This document shows, one piece after another, positions 28,366-36,086 of a stretch of DNA of 64,000 bases. The stretch comes from Mycolicibacterium sp. CR10 (lineage in GTDB: Bacteria; Actinomycetota; Actinomycetes; Mycobacteriales; Mycobacteriaceae). The DNA lies in NCBI RefSeq assembly GCF_005222675.1, contig NZ_STGE01000021.1, positions 124,001-188,000 on the forward strand. The letters are read 5' to 3'. Position numbers and translations under genes: made by a program. Numbering within the stretch: position 1 is the first letter of the stretch; every line of letters begins with the position of its first letter. Under the pieces are notes generated by a model that worked only from the letters and a program-made list of their open reading frames with translations, was not told the DNA's origin and ran no database searches.

Positions 28366-29577
28366 ATGCCAGAGGTGCTGATGCCTAAAGAAAAACACGA
28401 GGACGGCCAGCGTGCGCCGACGGTGTCGCTGAGCGTGGCACCAGACGCGCGTGAACTCAAGGCCTGGGACGAGCTGGTTCGTTCAGTATCCGGCAGTGAC
28501 GTCGCACAACTGTCCGCGTGGGCGGATGTACGTAGGTCAGCCGGCTTCGAGCCCCTATATCTGTTCGCCCACTTCGGTGGCGAACTAGTGGGTGGTGCGT
28601 CGGTGCTGCAGCGCCGGGTTCCCGTCGTCGGATCGGTGGGATACCTGCCATACGGCCCGGTGATACCGCTCGGTCCTGAGAGGGAATTCGTCTGCCGTGC
28701 AATGGCCTACGCGTTGCGGGAGCTTGCCCGTGGAACCACGAGAGTGCTCTTCGTCCAACCCGCGTTGGACCGCGACGACTGTAGCGCAGAGCTTCGACGA
28801 CTGGGCTTTCGACCATCGCAGGCCGGCATCGCGCCGGTGGCCTCTCTGCGTCTCGACCTGGCTCGCGACGAGGTTGAGCTCCGAGCGGGACTTCGCAGGC
28901 GCCTTCGCAAGTGGACCAAGGCGTGGCCCAAGCGCGGGGTGACAGTCCGCCGCGGGACACCTGACGACATTGGGCTGTTGGCCCGGTTGCATGCGGCCAG
29001 CGCACGGCATCAAGGCTTCGAGCCGTTGTCGCTCGATTACTTGCAGACCCTCTATGGCCGGCTGGCTGTGGACGGTCACGTGGAGCTGTTCATCGGGGAG
29101 GTGGAAGGTATCGCTGTGGCGGCGCGCCTGTACACCGGTTGCGGCGGTGTCTTCAAGCAGCGCTTGATCGGCATGGATCGTGACTCGGATGCTGCCCGGC
29201 TCAACGTTCCCGCCGCTGTCGAGTGGGAAGCCATCCGATGGTCCAAAGGGAACGGCTACAAGTGGTTCGACTTCGGTGGCATCCGGGAGACGACGGCCAC
29301 CGTACTCGACCATGAGAGTCCCGATATGTCACTGCTGACGGGATCTGAGGTGTTCAAGGCCTCGTTCGGGGCGTCGCCGTTCCGGTATCCGCCGCCCGTC
29401 GAGTTCTTCTCCTCGTCAGTCTTGCGGTCCGGTTACGACTCGGCACTGCGCTGGCCGAGCGGTCGCCATGCCCTTGGACGAGTCACCAGGGTGCTGAGGT
29501 CGGGTGGCTCGTCGTCCATAAAGTCTGAACCGCAGCCTGGTTGGGACGTAGGTACGAGGAACGGGATCGGGTCATGA
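28366..29577 (+). CDS. FemAB-like peptidyl/acyl transferase (copy 2)
   Basis: A 403-residue protein related to lipid II:glycine glycyltransferases. It has SGSDVAQLSAWADVRRSAGF, VGSVGYLPYGPVIPLGPERE, LRRRLRKWTKAWPKRGVTVR, NVPAAVEWEAIRWSKGNGYK and FDFGGIRETT, then FKASFGASPF. The duplicated GNAT fold of Fem proteins fits the length. ATG 28366 follows GGAAGGGG. The stop overlaps the methyltransferase start by 4 bp. Modification of the polysaccharide or its anchor is inferred from location. Confidence 0.8.
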   Translation: MPEVLMPKEKHEDGQRAPTVSLSVAPDARELKAWDELVRSVSGSDVAQLSAWADVRRSAGFEPLYLFAHFGGELVGGASVLQRRVPVVGSVGYLPYGPVIPLGPEREFVCRAMAYALRELARGTTRVLFVQPALDRDDCSAELRRLGFRPSQAGIAPVASLRLDLARDEVELRAGLRRRLRKWTKAWPKRGVTVRRGTPDDIGLLARLHAASARHQGFEPLSLDYLQTLYGRLAVDGHVELFIGEVEGIAVAARLYTGCGGVFKQRLIGMDRDSDAARLNVPAAVEWEAIRWSKGNGYKWFDFGGIRETTATVLDHESPDMSLLTGSEVFKASFGASPFRYPPPVEFFSSSVLRSGYDSALRWPSGRHALGRVTRVLRSGGSSSIKSEPQPGWDVGTRNGIGS

Positions 29578-30548
29578 TTGAGACAACAAGTCCACGGCGC
29601 CTCAGTCCTTCGGTCGGGGAGGGACTGCCGCTCGCGCGCAAAATCGGCGAAGCCCTCGAGCTCTTCAAGCAGTATCGAAGTCAGGCCCGGGCGGGAGCGA
29701 GTTTCGAATGGCTCGTCACCGAGGTCACAGAGTACGATGCGGCACTCCGCGGTCTCGCGGGTATCACGCTCGCAGAGGCGGCGGTGTTCGAGATCGGATT
29801 CGGCGCCCGGCCTCATCGCCAGATCGCACTGCAGAGTATGGGCATCGACGTGCGGGGCGTCGACGCCGAGGTACCGGTCGGGTCCGGACGTCCGGCCGAG
29901 TTCTTGAGGATCCTGCACCGCAATGGCTTTGAACGTGCAGCCAAGTCCCTTGTCCGCCATGCGCTGTTCGACCGCGGCGAGCGGAGAGCGCTCGACACCG
30001 AGTTGCGTGGGCGCGGGTTCATTCCGCGGCTGGATTTGGCCCGGCTGATCGTCTCCGACGTGCGCGACGTGAACATCGAGCAGGGATCGCTTGACCTCGT
30101 GATCTCCGAGGATGTCTTCGAGCACCTTCGGCGTGACACGCTGGAGCTGGTCATCGGCGCCATGGCCCGCTGGCTGAAGCCGACCGGCATCGCGCTCATC
30201 CGGCCGAACGTGTTCACGGGTATCACCGGCGGGCACCTCACCGAGTGGAGCAGGCAAGCCCTGCGGGAACCGCCCGACGAGCGTCGCAGTGAACCGTGGG
30301 AACATCTGCGCCGCAAACGGTTCCCGGCCAACACATACCTCAACGAGTTGAGGAGGGCCGAATACCGCGAGCTGTTCGCCAAGCACTTCGAGATCGTTGA
30401 GGAGCGGGTCACGCAACCAGACCTGGGACGGGCGTACTTCGACGCCCGAGCGCAGGCCGCACTGGCGGACTGGTCCGAGGACGAATTGTTCTCGAACCAA
30501 ACGCTGTTCGTCCTGCGACCCCGCGTATCGACACCGAAGGAACGGTGA
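29574..30548 (+). CDS. SAM-dependent methyltransferase
   Basis: A 324-residue class I methyltransferase-like protein. VFEIGFGARPHRQIALQSMG matches the SAM-binding glycine-rich loop, and NIEQGSLDLVISEDVFEHLR with LKPTGIALIRPNVFTGITGG matches the post-loop motifs. The substrate could be a sugar hydroxyl or carboxyl of the repeat unit, given the operon. Coupled by 4 bp to the preceding gene; the next gene starts two bases after the stop. No membrane segment or signal peptide. Confidence 0.82.
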   Translation: MIETTSPRRLSPSVGEGLPLARKIGEALELFKQYRSQARAGASFEWLVTEVTEYDAALRGLAGITLAEAAVFEIGFGARPHRQIALQSMGIDVRGVDAEVPVGSGRPAEFLRILHRNGFERAAKSLVRHALFDRGERRALDTELRGRGFIPRLDLARLIVSDVRDVNIEQGSLDLVISEDVFEHLRRDTLELVIGAMARWLKPTGIALIRPNVFTGITGGHLTEWSRQALREPPDERRSEPWEHLRRKRFPANTYLNELRRAEYRELFAKHFEIVEERVTQPDLGRAYFDARAQAALADWSEDELFSNQTLFVLRPRVSTPKER

Positions 30549-30549
30549 G

Positions 30550-31878
30550 ATGGGTCGGCGAGTCGCGGTTTTCGGAACCGGATACCTGGGGGCAACCCAC
30601 GCCGCGTGTATGGCCGAGCTGGGACACGAGGTTCTCGGGGTGGACGTGGATGTCGGCAAGCTCGCGAAGCTGGAGGCCGGTGAGGCGCCGTTCTACGAGC
30701 CGAACCTCAAGGGAATGCTCAAGCGCAACGTTGACGCGGGCCACCTGCGGTTCACGACGTCGTACGAGGAGGCGGCCGAATTCGCCGACACGCATTTCAT
30801 CGCCGTCGCAACCCCGCAGAAGCAGGGTGAGTTCGCGGCGGACCTTCGGTGTGTGGACGCCGTGATCGAGACGTTGGCCCCGCTGCTCACCGGGCCCGCT
30901 GTCATCTTCGGAAAGTCCACGGTGCCGGTGGGGACCGCGGCGCGGTTGGGCGCTCGGGCGCGTGAGTTGGCCCCCGTCGGTGACGCGGTCGAGGTGGCCT
31001 GGAACCCCGAATTCCTTCGTGAAGGGCACGCGGTGCAGGACACGTTGCACCCGGACCGCATCGTGCTCGGCGTGGACGAATCCCGGCGCGGGCGCGCCGA
31101 GCAGGTCGCCCGCGACGTCTACGGCGTCATCCTCGACGGCGGAGTGCCCTTTCTGGTGGCCGATCTGCAGACCGCTGAGCTGGTCAAAATGTCGGCGAAT
31201 GCCTTTCTGGCCACCAAGATCTCATTTATCAACGCGATGGCCGAGGTCTGTGAGGTGGCGGGCGCGGATGTGTCCGTGCTGGCCGACGCAATCGGATACG
31301 ACGAACGGATCGGTCGTCGATTCCTCAACGCGGGCATCGGTTTCGGCGGTGGGTGCCTGCCCAAGGATATTCGCGCATACATGGCCAGGGCAGGGGAGCT
31401 CGGCGCCAGTCAGGCGCTGACCTTCCTCCGTGAGGTGGACAGCATCAACATGCGCCGCCGCACTCGGATGATGGAACTCGCCCGCGAGGTGGCCGGAGGC
31501 TCTTTGATCGGTGCCCGGGTGGCGGTGCTGGGCGCGGCGTTCAAGCCCGAGTCGGACGATGTCCGGGATTCGCCGGCGTTGAACATCGCGGGGCAGATCC
31601 AGTTGCAGGGCGCCTCGGTGTCCGTTTACGACCCCAAGGCGATGGACAATTCGCGGAAGCTTTTTCCCACGCTCGAGTACGCGACAGGTGTACTGGAGGC
31701 CTGCCACAGGGCCGATGTGACCCTCGTGCTCACCGAGTGGCGACAGTTTCGCGAACTCGAACCGGCCGACCTGGAGGCCGTAGTGCGGCAACGCAACATC
31801 GTCGACGGACGCAATTGCCTGGATCGGGAGAAGTGGCGGGCGGCGGGTTGGGCATATCACGGCGTAGGTCGTCGGTGA
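30550..31878 (+). CDS. UDP-glucose/GDP-mannose 6-dehydrogenase family
   Basis: A 442-residue nucleotide-sugar dehydrogenase. It has the N-terminal NAD site VAVFGTGYLGATHAACMAEL, then YEPNL, FGKSTVPVGTA, ELVKMSANAFLATKISFINA and the catalytic Cys in GIGFGGGCLPKD; the C-terminal domain has LGAAFKPESDDVRDSPAL. It oxidises the C6 alcohol of a UDP-sugar to a uronic acid in two steps, giving the polymer a negative charge. The exact sugar is not decidable by eye. Cytoplasmic. It precedes the only conventional glycosyltransferase of the cluster. Confidence 0.92.
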   Translation: MGRRVAVFGTGYLGATHAACMAELGHEVLGVDVDVGKLAKLEAGEAPFYEPNLKGMLKRNVDAGHLRFTTSYEEAAEFADTHFIAVATPQKQGEFAADLRCVDAVIETLAPLLTGPAVIFGKSTVPVGTAARLGARARELAPVGDAVEVAWNPEFLREGHAVQDTLHPDRIVLGVDESRRGRAEQVARDVYGVILDGGVPFLVADLQTAELVKMSANAFLATKISFINAMAEVCEVAGADVSVLADAIGYDERIGRRFLNAGIGFGGGCLPKDIRAYMARAGELGASQALTFLREVDSINMRRRTRMMELAREVAGGSLIGARVAVLGAAFKPESDDVRDSPALNIAGQIQLQGASVSVYDPKAMDNSRKLFPTLEYATGVLEACHRADVTLVLTEWRQFRELEPADLEAVVRQRNIVDGRNCLDREKWRAAGWAYHGVGRR

Positions 31879-31904
31879 TTACACCCCTGATGGAGGGAGA
31901 ACCA

Positions 31905-33134
31905 GTGAAGCGACACGTATTGATACTCGTTGAGAACGAGTCGGTGCCGTTGGACCGTCGGGTCTGGCAGGAAAGTCAGGCACTGGTCGAAGCCGGGTAC
32001 GACGTCACGGTGATCTGCCCGATCGGCGCCGAACGGGACCGGGAGCGGGACGTGATGATCGAAGGTGTTCGCATACTGCGCTTTCCGCTGCGCATGGCGG
32101 ACGGAGGTCTGTTCAGCTACCTCCGCGAGTACACGGTTGCGCTCATCCACATGCTGCGCCTGGCGATCACGGTGCGGATCGAGAGGCGTATCGATGTCGT
32201 GCAGGCGTGCAACCCACCGGACATGCTCTTCTTGATCGCTCTGGTGTTGCGGTTGGGGGGAACTCGATACGTCTTCGACCACCACGATCTGGTTCCCGAG
32301 TTGTTCGCGTCGCGCTTCCCGGGCAGGGAGCGGGTCATTGGTCGGCTCACCAGGTATGTCGAACGGCTCAACTTCGCCGCCGCCGACGCCGTGATCTCCA
32401 CCAACGAGAGCTATCGGCGGGTCGCGCTCGAGCGCGGCAAGATGGCACCCGGCCGTGTCGTCGTCGTGCGCAATGCGCCGGACTTGCGCCGATTCGGGCC
32501 CACCGAGGCGGATGCTGCGTTGCGGCGTGGAAAGCCCTATCTGCTGGCCTATCTCGGCGTCATGGGGCCACAGGACGGCGTCGATAACGCGTTGCGCGCC
32601 GTCCAGCGGTTGCGTGACGAACTCGGGCGCACCGATATCCACTGCGTCTTCATGGGTACCGGTGATGCATTCGACGCCATGGTGGTGCTCAGCGAGGAAC
32701 TCGGCATCGACGACATCGTCGAGTTCCCCGGCTGGGCCGGCGACGAGATGATTCAGCGGTGTCTTTCGACAGCGGACGTGTGTCTGTCCCCCGACCCGTG
32801 GACGCCGTTCAACGACATGTCGACCATGACGAAGGTGGTCGAATACATGTCGATGAGCAGGCCGGTCGTGTCGTTTGATCTCACCGAGACACGGGTGTCG
32901 GCCGGCGACGCCGCGGTCTATGTTCCGGCCGACGAACTCGCGTTCGCGAAGGCGATCGATGCGCTTCTGGATGACCCCGCCCGCCGCCGTGAGATGGGTG
33001 AATCGGGGCGCCGCCGGGTCGAACGGTCGCTGTCATGGGACGCATCCCGACGTGCGCTTATCGGTCTCTACGACCAGCTTCTACGGACGGACAGCACACC
33101 GATGGTGAGCAGAACGCCTGCAGGGCAGCAATGA
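31905..33134 (+). CDS. GT4-family glycosyltransferase
   Basis: A 409-residue GT-B glycosyltransferase. It has VLILVENESVPLDRRVWQES at the start, YVFDHHDLVPELFASRFPGR mid-way and a C-terminal nucleotide-sugar site with LAYLGVMGPQDGVDNALRAV, then FNDMSTMTKVVEYMSMSRPV with the retaining-enzyme Glu region. It adds a sugar to the lipid-linked unit. Only this enzyme and the priming transferase are visible in the cluster, implying a short repeat unit or further transferases elsewhere. The GTG start follows GGAGGGA. Overlaps the next gene by 4 bp. Confidence 0.9.
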   Translation: MKRHVLILVENESVPLDRRVWQESQALVEAGYDVTVICPIGAERDRERDVMIEGVRILRFPLRMADGGLFSYLREYTVALIHMLRLAITVRIERRIDVVQACNPPDMLFLIALVLRLGGTRYVFDHHDLVPELFASRFPGRERVIGRLTRYVERLNFAAADAVISTNESYRRVALERGKMAPGRVVVVRNAPDLRRFGPTEADAALRRGKPYLLAYLGVMGPQDGVDNALRAVQRLRDELGRTDIHCVFMGTGDAFDAMVVLSEELGIDDIVEFPGWAGDEMIQRCLSTADVCLSPDPWTPFNDMSTMTKVVEYMSMSRPVVSFDLTETRVSAGDAAVYVPADELAFAKAIDALLDDPARRREMGESGRRRVERSLSWDASRRALIGLYDQLLRTDSTPMVSRTPAGQQ

Positions 33135-34168
33135 GTCGATCGGTCCGAAGCCTCCTGGCCGCTGTGACCCTGATGCTGTCTGTCGGTTGTGGTGGTCTGC
33201 AGCCGGAGCAGGCCGCTCAGGGCGTGGACTGCGACTTCACCGTGGCCGAACCCAGCGAGGCCGGGCCGGCTCTGGAGCGGGTGAAACCCGGCGACACCGT
33301 CTGTTTCGCAGGCGACCGCCTGGTAGACCTCTCACTGCGCATGCAGCTGTCGGGAACCGCGGCAGAGCCGATTTCTCTCGTGTCCGCCGGCGCCGTGGTG
33401 CGCTCGATCGACGTCGATGCCGATTACGTCACGGTTGACGGATTCACTGTCGCGGACGGCGACGGCGTGACTGTCGAGGGAACCGGGCTCGTGCTGCGCA
33501 ACAACGTGTTACGCAATGCCGCCGATGACGGGATCGACTGCGGCTACTGCCGCGACTCACTTCTCGAGTCGAACACCGTGACGGGCACCGACGGTACCGG
33601 CATCGTCGTGGACGGCGACCGCATCGAGGTGCGCAACAACACGATCAGCGGATCAGTGATGAAGGAGGAGGGGGACGCCGACGGCATCCGCTTCTACGGT
33701 ACGGGGCTGCGGCTGACCGGCAACATCATCAGGGACATCAAGGCGAGCGGCTATCCCGCGGACGACGCCCCGCATACCGACTGCTTCCAGACCTACGAGG
33801 TCGAAGGCCAGCCCACCTACGACGTCGTCATTTCCGGGAATCTCTGCCAGAACGTCGACGTGCACTGCCTGATAGCCACCGGCAAGGATTTCCCAGCGGT
33901 CGACATCCCCCCGGGCTCAACGGCTATCACCTTCGAGAACAACAATTGCACGGTTTACGGTTCGCAGGCCGTGCTCCTCCAGGACTTCCCCGATGTGGTG
34001 GTGCGTGGCAACACCTTCGCCGGACCGATATACCGCGCGGTCATCCTGACCCAGGGGTCGGTCAACGGCACCGTTGTCGGAAACACCGTCTTCGGGTCGA
34101 TCCCCGTGGTCGAGATCGACGAGTCGTCGGAGCCGGGCTTCCGCGCCGAAGGCAACATCAACCGCTGA
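33131..34168 (+). CDS. Secreted beta-helix lipoprotein, polysaccharide lyase/epimerase-like
   Basis: A 345-residue protein with a lipoprotein signal (MSRSVRSLLAAVTLMLSVGC; Cys20 as acylation site, though Ser at -3 is unusual). The body is a right-handed parallel beta-helix with repeating short Asn-rich turns: VLRNNVLRNAADDGIDCGYC, LLESNTVTGTDGTGIVVDGD, EVRNNTISGS, VISGNLCQNV and FENNNC. Such helices occur in polysaccharide lyases and mannuronan epimerases and could trim or modify the exported polymer. Catalytic residues cannot be named. It closes the operon, coupled by 4 bp to the GT4 gene. Confidence 0.78.
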   Translation: MSRSVRSLLAAVTLMLSVGCGGLQPEQAAQGVDCDFTVAEPSEAGPALERVKPGDTVCFAGDRLVDLSLRMQLSGTAAEPISLVSAGAVVRSIDVDADYVTVDGFTVADGDGVTVEGTGLVLRNNVLRNAADDGIDCGYCRDSLLESNTVTGTDGTGIVVDGDRIEVRNNTISGSVMKEEGDADGIRFYGTGLRLTGNIIRDIKASGYPADDAPHTDCFQTYEVEGQPTYDVVISGNLCQNVDVHCLIATGKDFPAVDIPPGSTAITFENNNCTVYGSQAVLLQDFPDVVVRGNTFAGPIYRAVILTQGSVNGTVVGNTVFGSIPVVEIDESSEPGFRAEGNINR

Positions 34169-34242
34169 CGTGCGTTGCCCGCGAGCGTCGAAGCGGGTGT
34201 GGCTGGTGCGATCGGTCTGTTGGGGCTACTACCCTTGGCGAG

Positions 34243-34950
34243 GTGAGCTCCCACGAGCCTGAGCCCGACGACGCTGACACCGGGCCACTGCACGTCAACA
34301 CGGTGCGCGAACAGTCCGCCGCCGCATTCGACCGACGATTCGAGGCGCCGCTGTCGGTGAATCCGCGGCCCGTGCATCGGAATCGTCGGCCGGTGGTGCT
34401 ACTGGCCGTGGCGACGGCCGCGGTCGTGGGCCTCGGCGCGATCGCCTGGGCGTTCTGGCCGTCGTCGGACGACTCGCAGCTCTCGGGTGGCACCTCGACC
34501 GCCACCTCGGAGTCCGAGTCGCCGCAGCAGGCGGAGGCGCGACTGGTCGGCATGCTGCCGAAGGGATACAACGACGACGCGTGTGAGAGCGTTGTCCCGC
34601 CGGAAGGTGCTCTGGCACAGGTCAGTTGCGGTGCGAACAGCGACCCCGGCGGTCCGCTGACGGCGACTTACACGCTCGCGAAGGACGACGAATCGCTGCG
34701 TGCGGTGTTCGACCGTGTGGTCAGCACTTCCTCGGTCGTCAACTGCCCCGGCAACATCCAATCACCGGGGCCGTGGCGCCGCAACGCGACACCGCAGCAG
34801 GTCGCAGGCACGTTGGTGTGCGGCTTTCAGCAGAGCAAGCCGACGGTTGCGTGGACCACCGACGCCGAGATGTTGGTTAGCGAGGTCAAGTCAGGCCCGC
34901 AGGGGCCGAACATGGTTCAGCTCTACACCTGGTGGGCATCGCATTCCTGA
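34243..34950 (+). CDS. Single-pass membrane protein, unknown function
   Basis: A 235-residue protein. A hydrophilic cytoplasmic N-terminus of about 45 residues precedes a membrane segment (VLLAVATAAVVGLGAIAWAF), a Ser/Thr-rich linker and an extracytoplasmic domain with four Cys (DDACESVVPP, QVSCGANSDPGGPLTATY, VNCPGNIQSPGPWRRN, LVCGFQQSKP). The domain resembles one seen in several mycobacterial exported proteins, but no function is known to me. The GTG start may be leaderless. It is not coupled to the polysaccharide operon, being 74 bp after it, and is followed by a strong terminator. Confidence 0.75.
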   Translation: MSSHEPEPDDADTGPLHVNTVREQSAAAFDRRFEAPLSVNPRPVHRNRRPVVLLAVATAAVVGLGAIAWAFWPSSDDSQLSGGTSTATSESESPQQAEARLVGMLPKGYNDDACESVVPPEGALAQVSCGANSDPGGPLTATYTLAKDDESLRAVFDRVVSTSSVVNCPGNIQSPGPWRRNATPQQVAGTLVCGFQQSKPTVAWTTDAEMLVSEVKSGPQGPNMVQLYTWWASHS

Positions 34951-34981
34951 GCCACGCTGACCCCGGTGCTAGGACGACAAG

Positions 34982-35016
34982 AGCCCGCTTCGCCTGCAGC
35001 ACAGGCGAAGCGGGCT
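34982..35016. terminator. Bidirectional hairpin terminator
   Basis: A perfect 15-bp inverted repeat AGCCCGCTTCGCCTG (34982-34996) / CAGGCGAAGCGGGCT (35002-35016) with a 5-nt loop CAGCA. It sits between the + strand membrane protein and the - strand MPT63-family remnant, both ending here. Confidence 0.85.
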
Positions 35017-35094
35017 TCGTCATGATGGTCAGCCGGCTGGTGGCGGAACCACGATGGTGGTCGTCGCCGGAGCGGCACCTGCGGGAACAGGCAT

Positions 35095-35192
35095 GGCCGA
35101 GCTGCCCTCGGGCAGCGGTGTCCCCGAGCTCCCTTCCGGTAACGGTGTGCCCGAGCTCCCTTCCGGCAGCGGCGTTCCCGCGCTGCCGGCGG
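35095..35192 (-). repeat. 27-bp coding repeats (GTPLPEGSS)
   Basis: Approximate tandem 27-bp units encoding GTPLPEGSS repeats in the Pro-rich tail of the MPT63-family remnant. The third-base differences between units indicate a coding past rather than very recent slippage. Confidence 0.7.
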
Positions 35193-35424
35193 GCGTGGCC
35201 GTCGGAGCAGTGGACTCGGGGGTCGCCGCCGAGGGCTCCGCACCGGGGGTGGGGGTGGCCGGAGTGCTTTCGGACTCGGCCGCACCGGACTGCGACGGAG
35301 TGGTGTACGTGCCCGCCGAACCGCCCCCGGTTGCCGGCGCCGCGGGCGGCGGCTGGACCCACAGGAGCAGATCGTTGCCGCCCGCGTTGTAGACGACGCT
35401 GTCAGGCGTGGCGCCGGTGACGTC

Positions 35425-35430
35425 GAAGTA
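35425..35430. other. Left island junction, core GAAGTA
   Basis: GAAGTA is shared with the right junction (52315-52320). On the coding strand it is TACTTC, the Tyr-Phe codons of the MPT63-family YFDVTG motif, so it belongs to the target gene. Just inside lies CTTAGCACCC, an imperfect inverse match of the right end. Confidence 0.85.
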
Positions 35431-35579
35431 CTTAGCACCCTGGGTGATCGGCGTTCGCAACGTTCGCGGTAGGCCTGCTGCCGCGTGTGGCGAACGGATG
35501 ATTCTGACCGCGTTCGTGAGGTTCACGGAGCTTCCCGGATGACCGCATTGCGTTCGGCAGCTCCTGCGCGTGAGGTGGT

Positions 35580-35981
35580 TTATGGCCTCAGGATGTCTGC
35601 TGGTGTCACGGCTGGAACGAAGGTACGCGCTGCGGCGGCAAGCTGCGGGTCCGCGGTGGCCAGTGCGTCGGCCTGCAACTGGGTCAGTGCGATGTACTCG
35701 GCCTGGTAGGTATCGGGCCAGTTGAGCTTGGCAGCTATTCGCCATGCATGGTCCTGCAGAGATCGGTCGCCGAGGAGCCGAATACGTAGCCGCCGAATGT
35801 CGTCGAGAACCTTTCGACCGGTCCGTTCGTCGATCTCCCCATGGCGGACAGACCCATAGACGAGGGCGAGCACCTGCGACCGCAGCAGCGTGGGAGCCGC
35901 CAGGCTGTGCTCGGCTGGTATGGCCGCGCCGCTGGTGGCGAGGTCGATTGCCGCCGGTGCGTCAATGACGAAGATTGTCAT
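35580..35981 (-). CDS. PIN-domain protein, VapC-like, with altered active site
   Basis: A 133-residue PIN-domain protein. The first acidic residue is present (FVIDAPAAIDLA) and so is the last Asp (ATADPQLA). The usual Glu of RSEVLNAL is Gln (LRSQVLALVYGS), and the usual Asp of TYDAEY is Gln (TYQAEYIALTQLQ). VapC toxins are RNases that coordinate Mg through these acids, so activity is doubtful unless this is a tolerated variant. No antitoxin frame precedes it: the upstream 105 bp to the recombinase helper are non-coding. GAGGG lies before the ATG. It is the island gene closest to the left junction. Confidence 0.75.
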   Translation of the reverse strand: MTIFVIDAPAAIDLATSGAAIPAEHSLAAPTLLRSQVLALVYGSVRHGEIDERTGRKVLDDIRRLRIRLLGDRSLQDHAWRIAAKLNWPDTYQAEYIALTQLQADALATADPQLAAAARTFVPAVTPADILRP

Positions 35982-36086
35982 GACAGCACCCTCGCATAGA
36001 CCGCAATTGGCTGCGACAGGGATTGGATCCTGCGTCCCGCTGTGTCGGTGGAGAAAGGCAGCTGTTGTTGTCGGACTCAGGATGCG

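Larger units (their letters stand above)
35029..35430 (-). pseudogene. C-terminal half of an MPT63-family secreted protein, cut off by an island
   Basis: The frame reads YFDVTGATPDSVVYNAGGND and LLLWVQPP, the C-terminal beta-strands of MPT63/DUF1942 proteins (MPT63 ends similarly with YFDVTG and DLLIWEP). A Pro/Ser/Thr-rich tail follows with three or more GTPLPEGSS repeats. The N-terminal half is 17 kb away at 52315-52707 on the same strand. Removing the island and one GAAGTA copy joins both halves in frame into 263 codons. Beyond 35430 the frame continues into island DNA with a possible GTG at 35526, but this is not native sequence. Confidence 0.88.

Noticed and set aside
17014..34168. Regulators and polysaccharide operon as part of the Tn554-like island
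   Set aside because: The island ends are fixed by the split MPT63-family gene at 35430 and 52315, so this block arrived or evolved separately.
35029..35745. A 238-codon - strand frame read as one gene
   Set aside because: Only the part up to 35430 resembles the MPT63 family; the rest is island DNA and runs in another frame over the PIN gene.
35982..36086. Antitoxin gene for the PIN protein
   Set aside because: The stretch on the - strand contains no start-to-stop frame of useful length with a ribosome-binding site.
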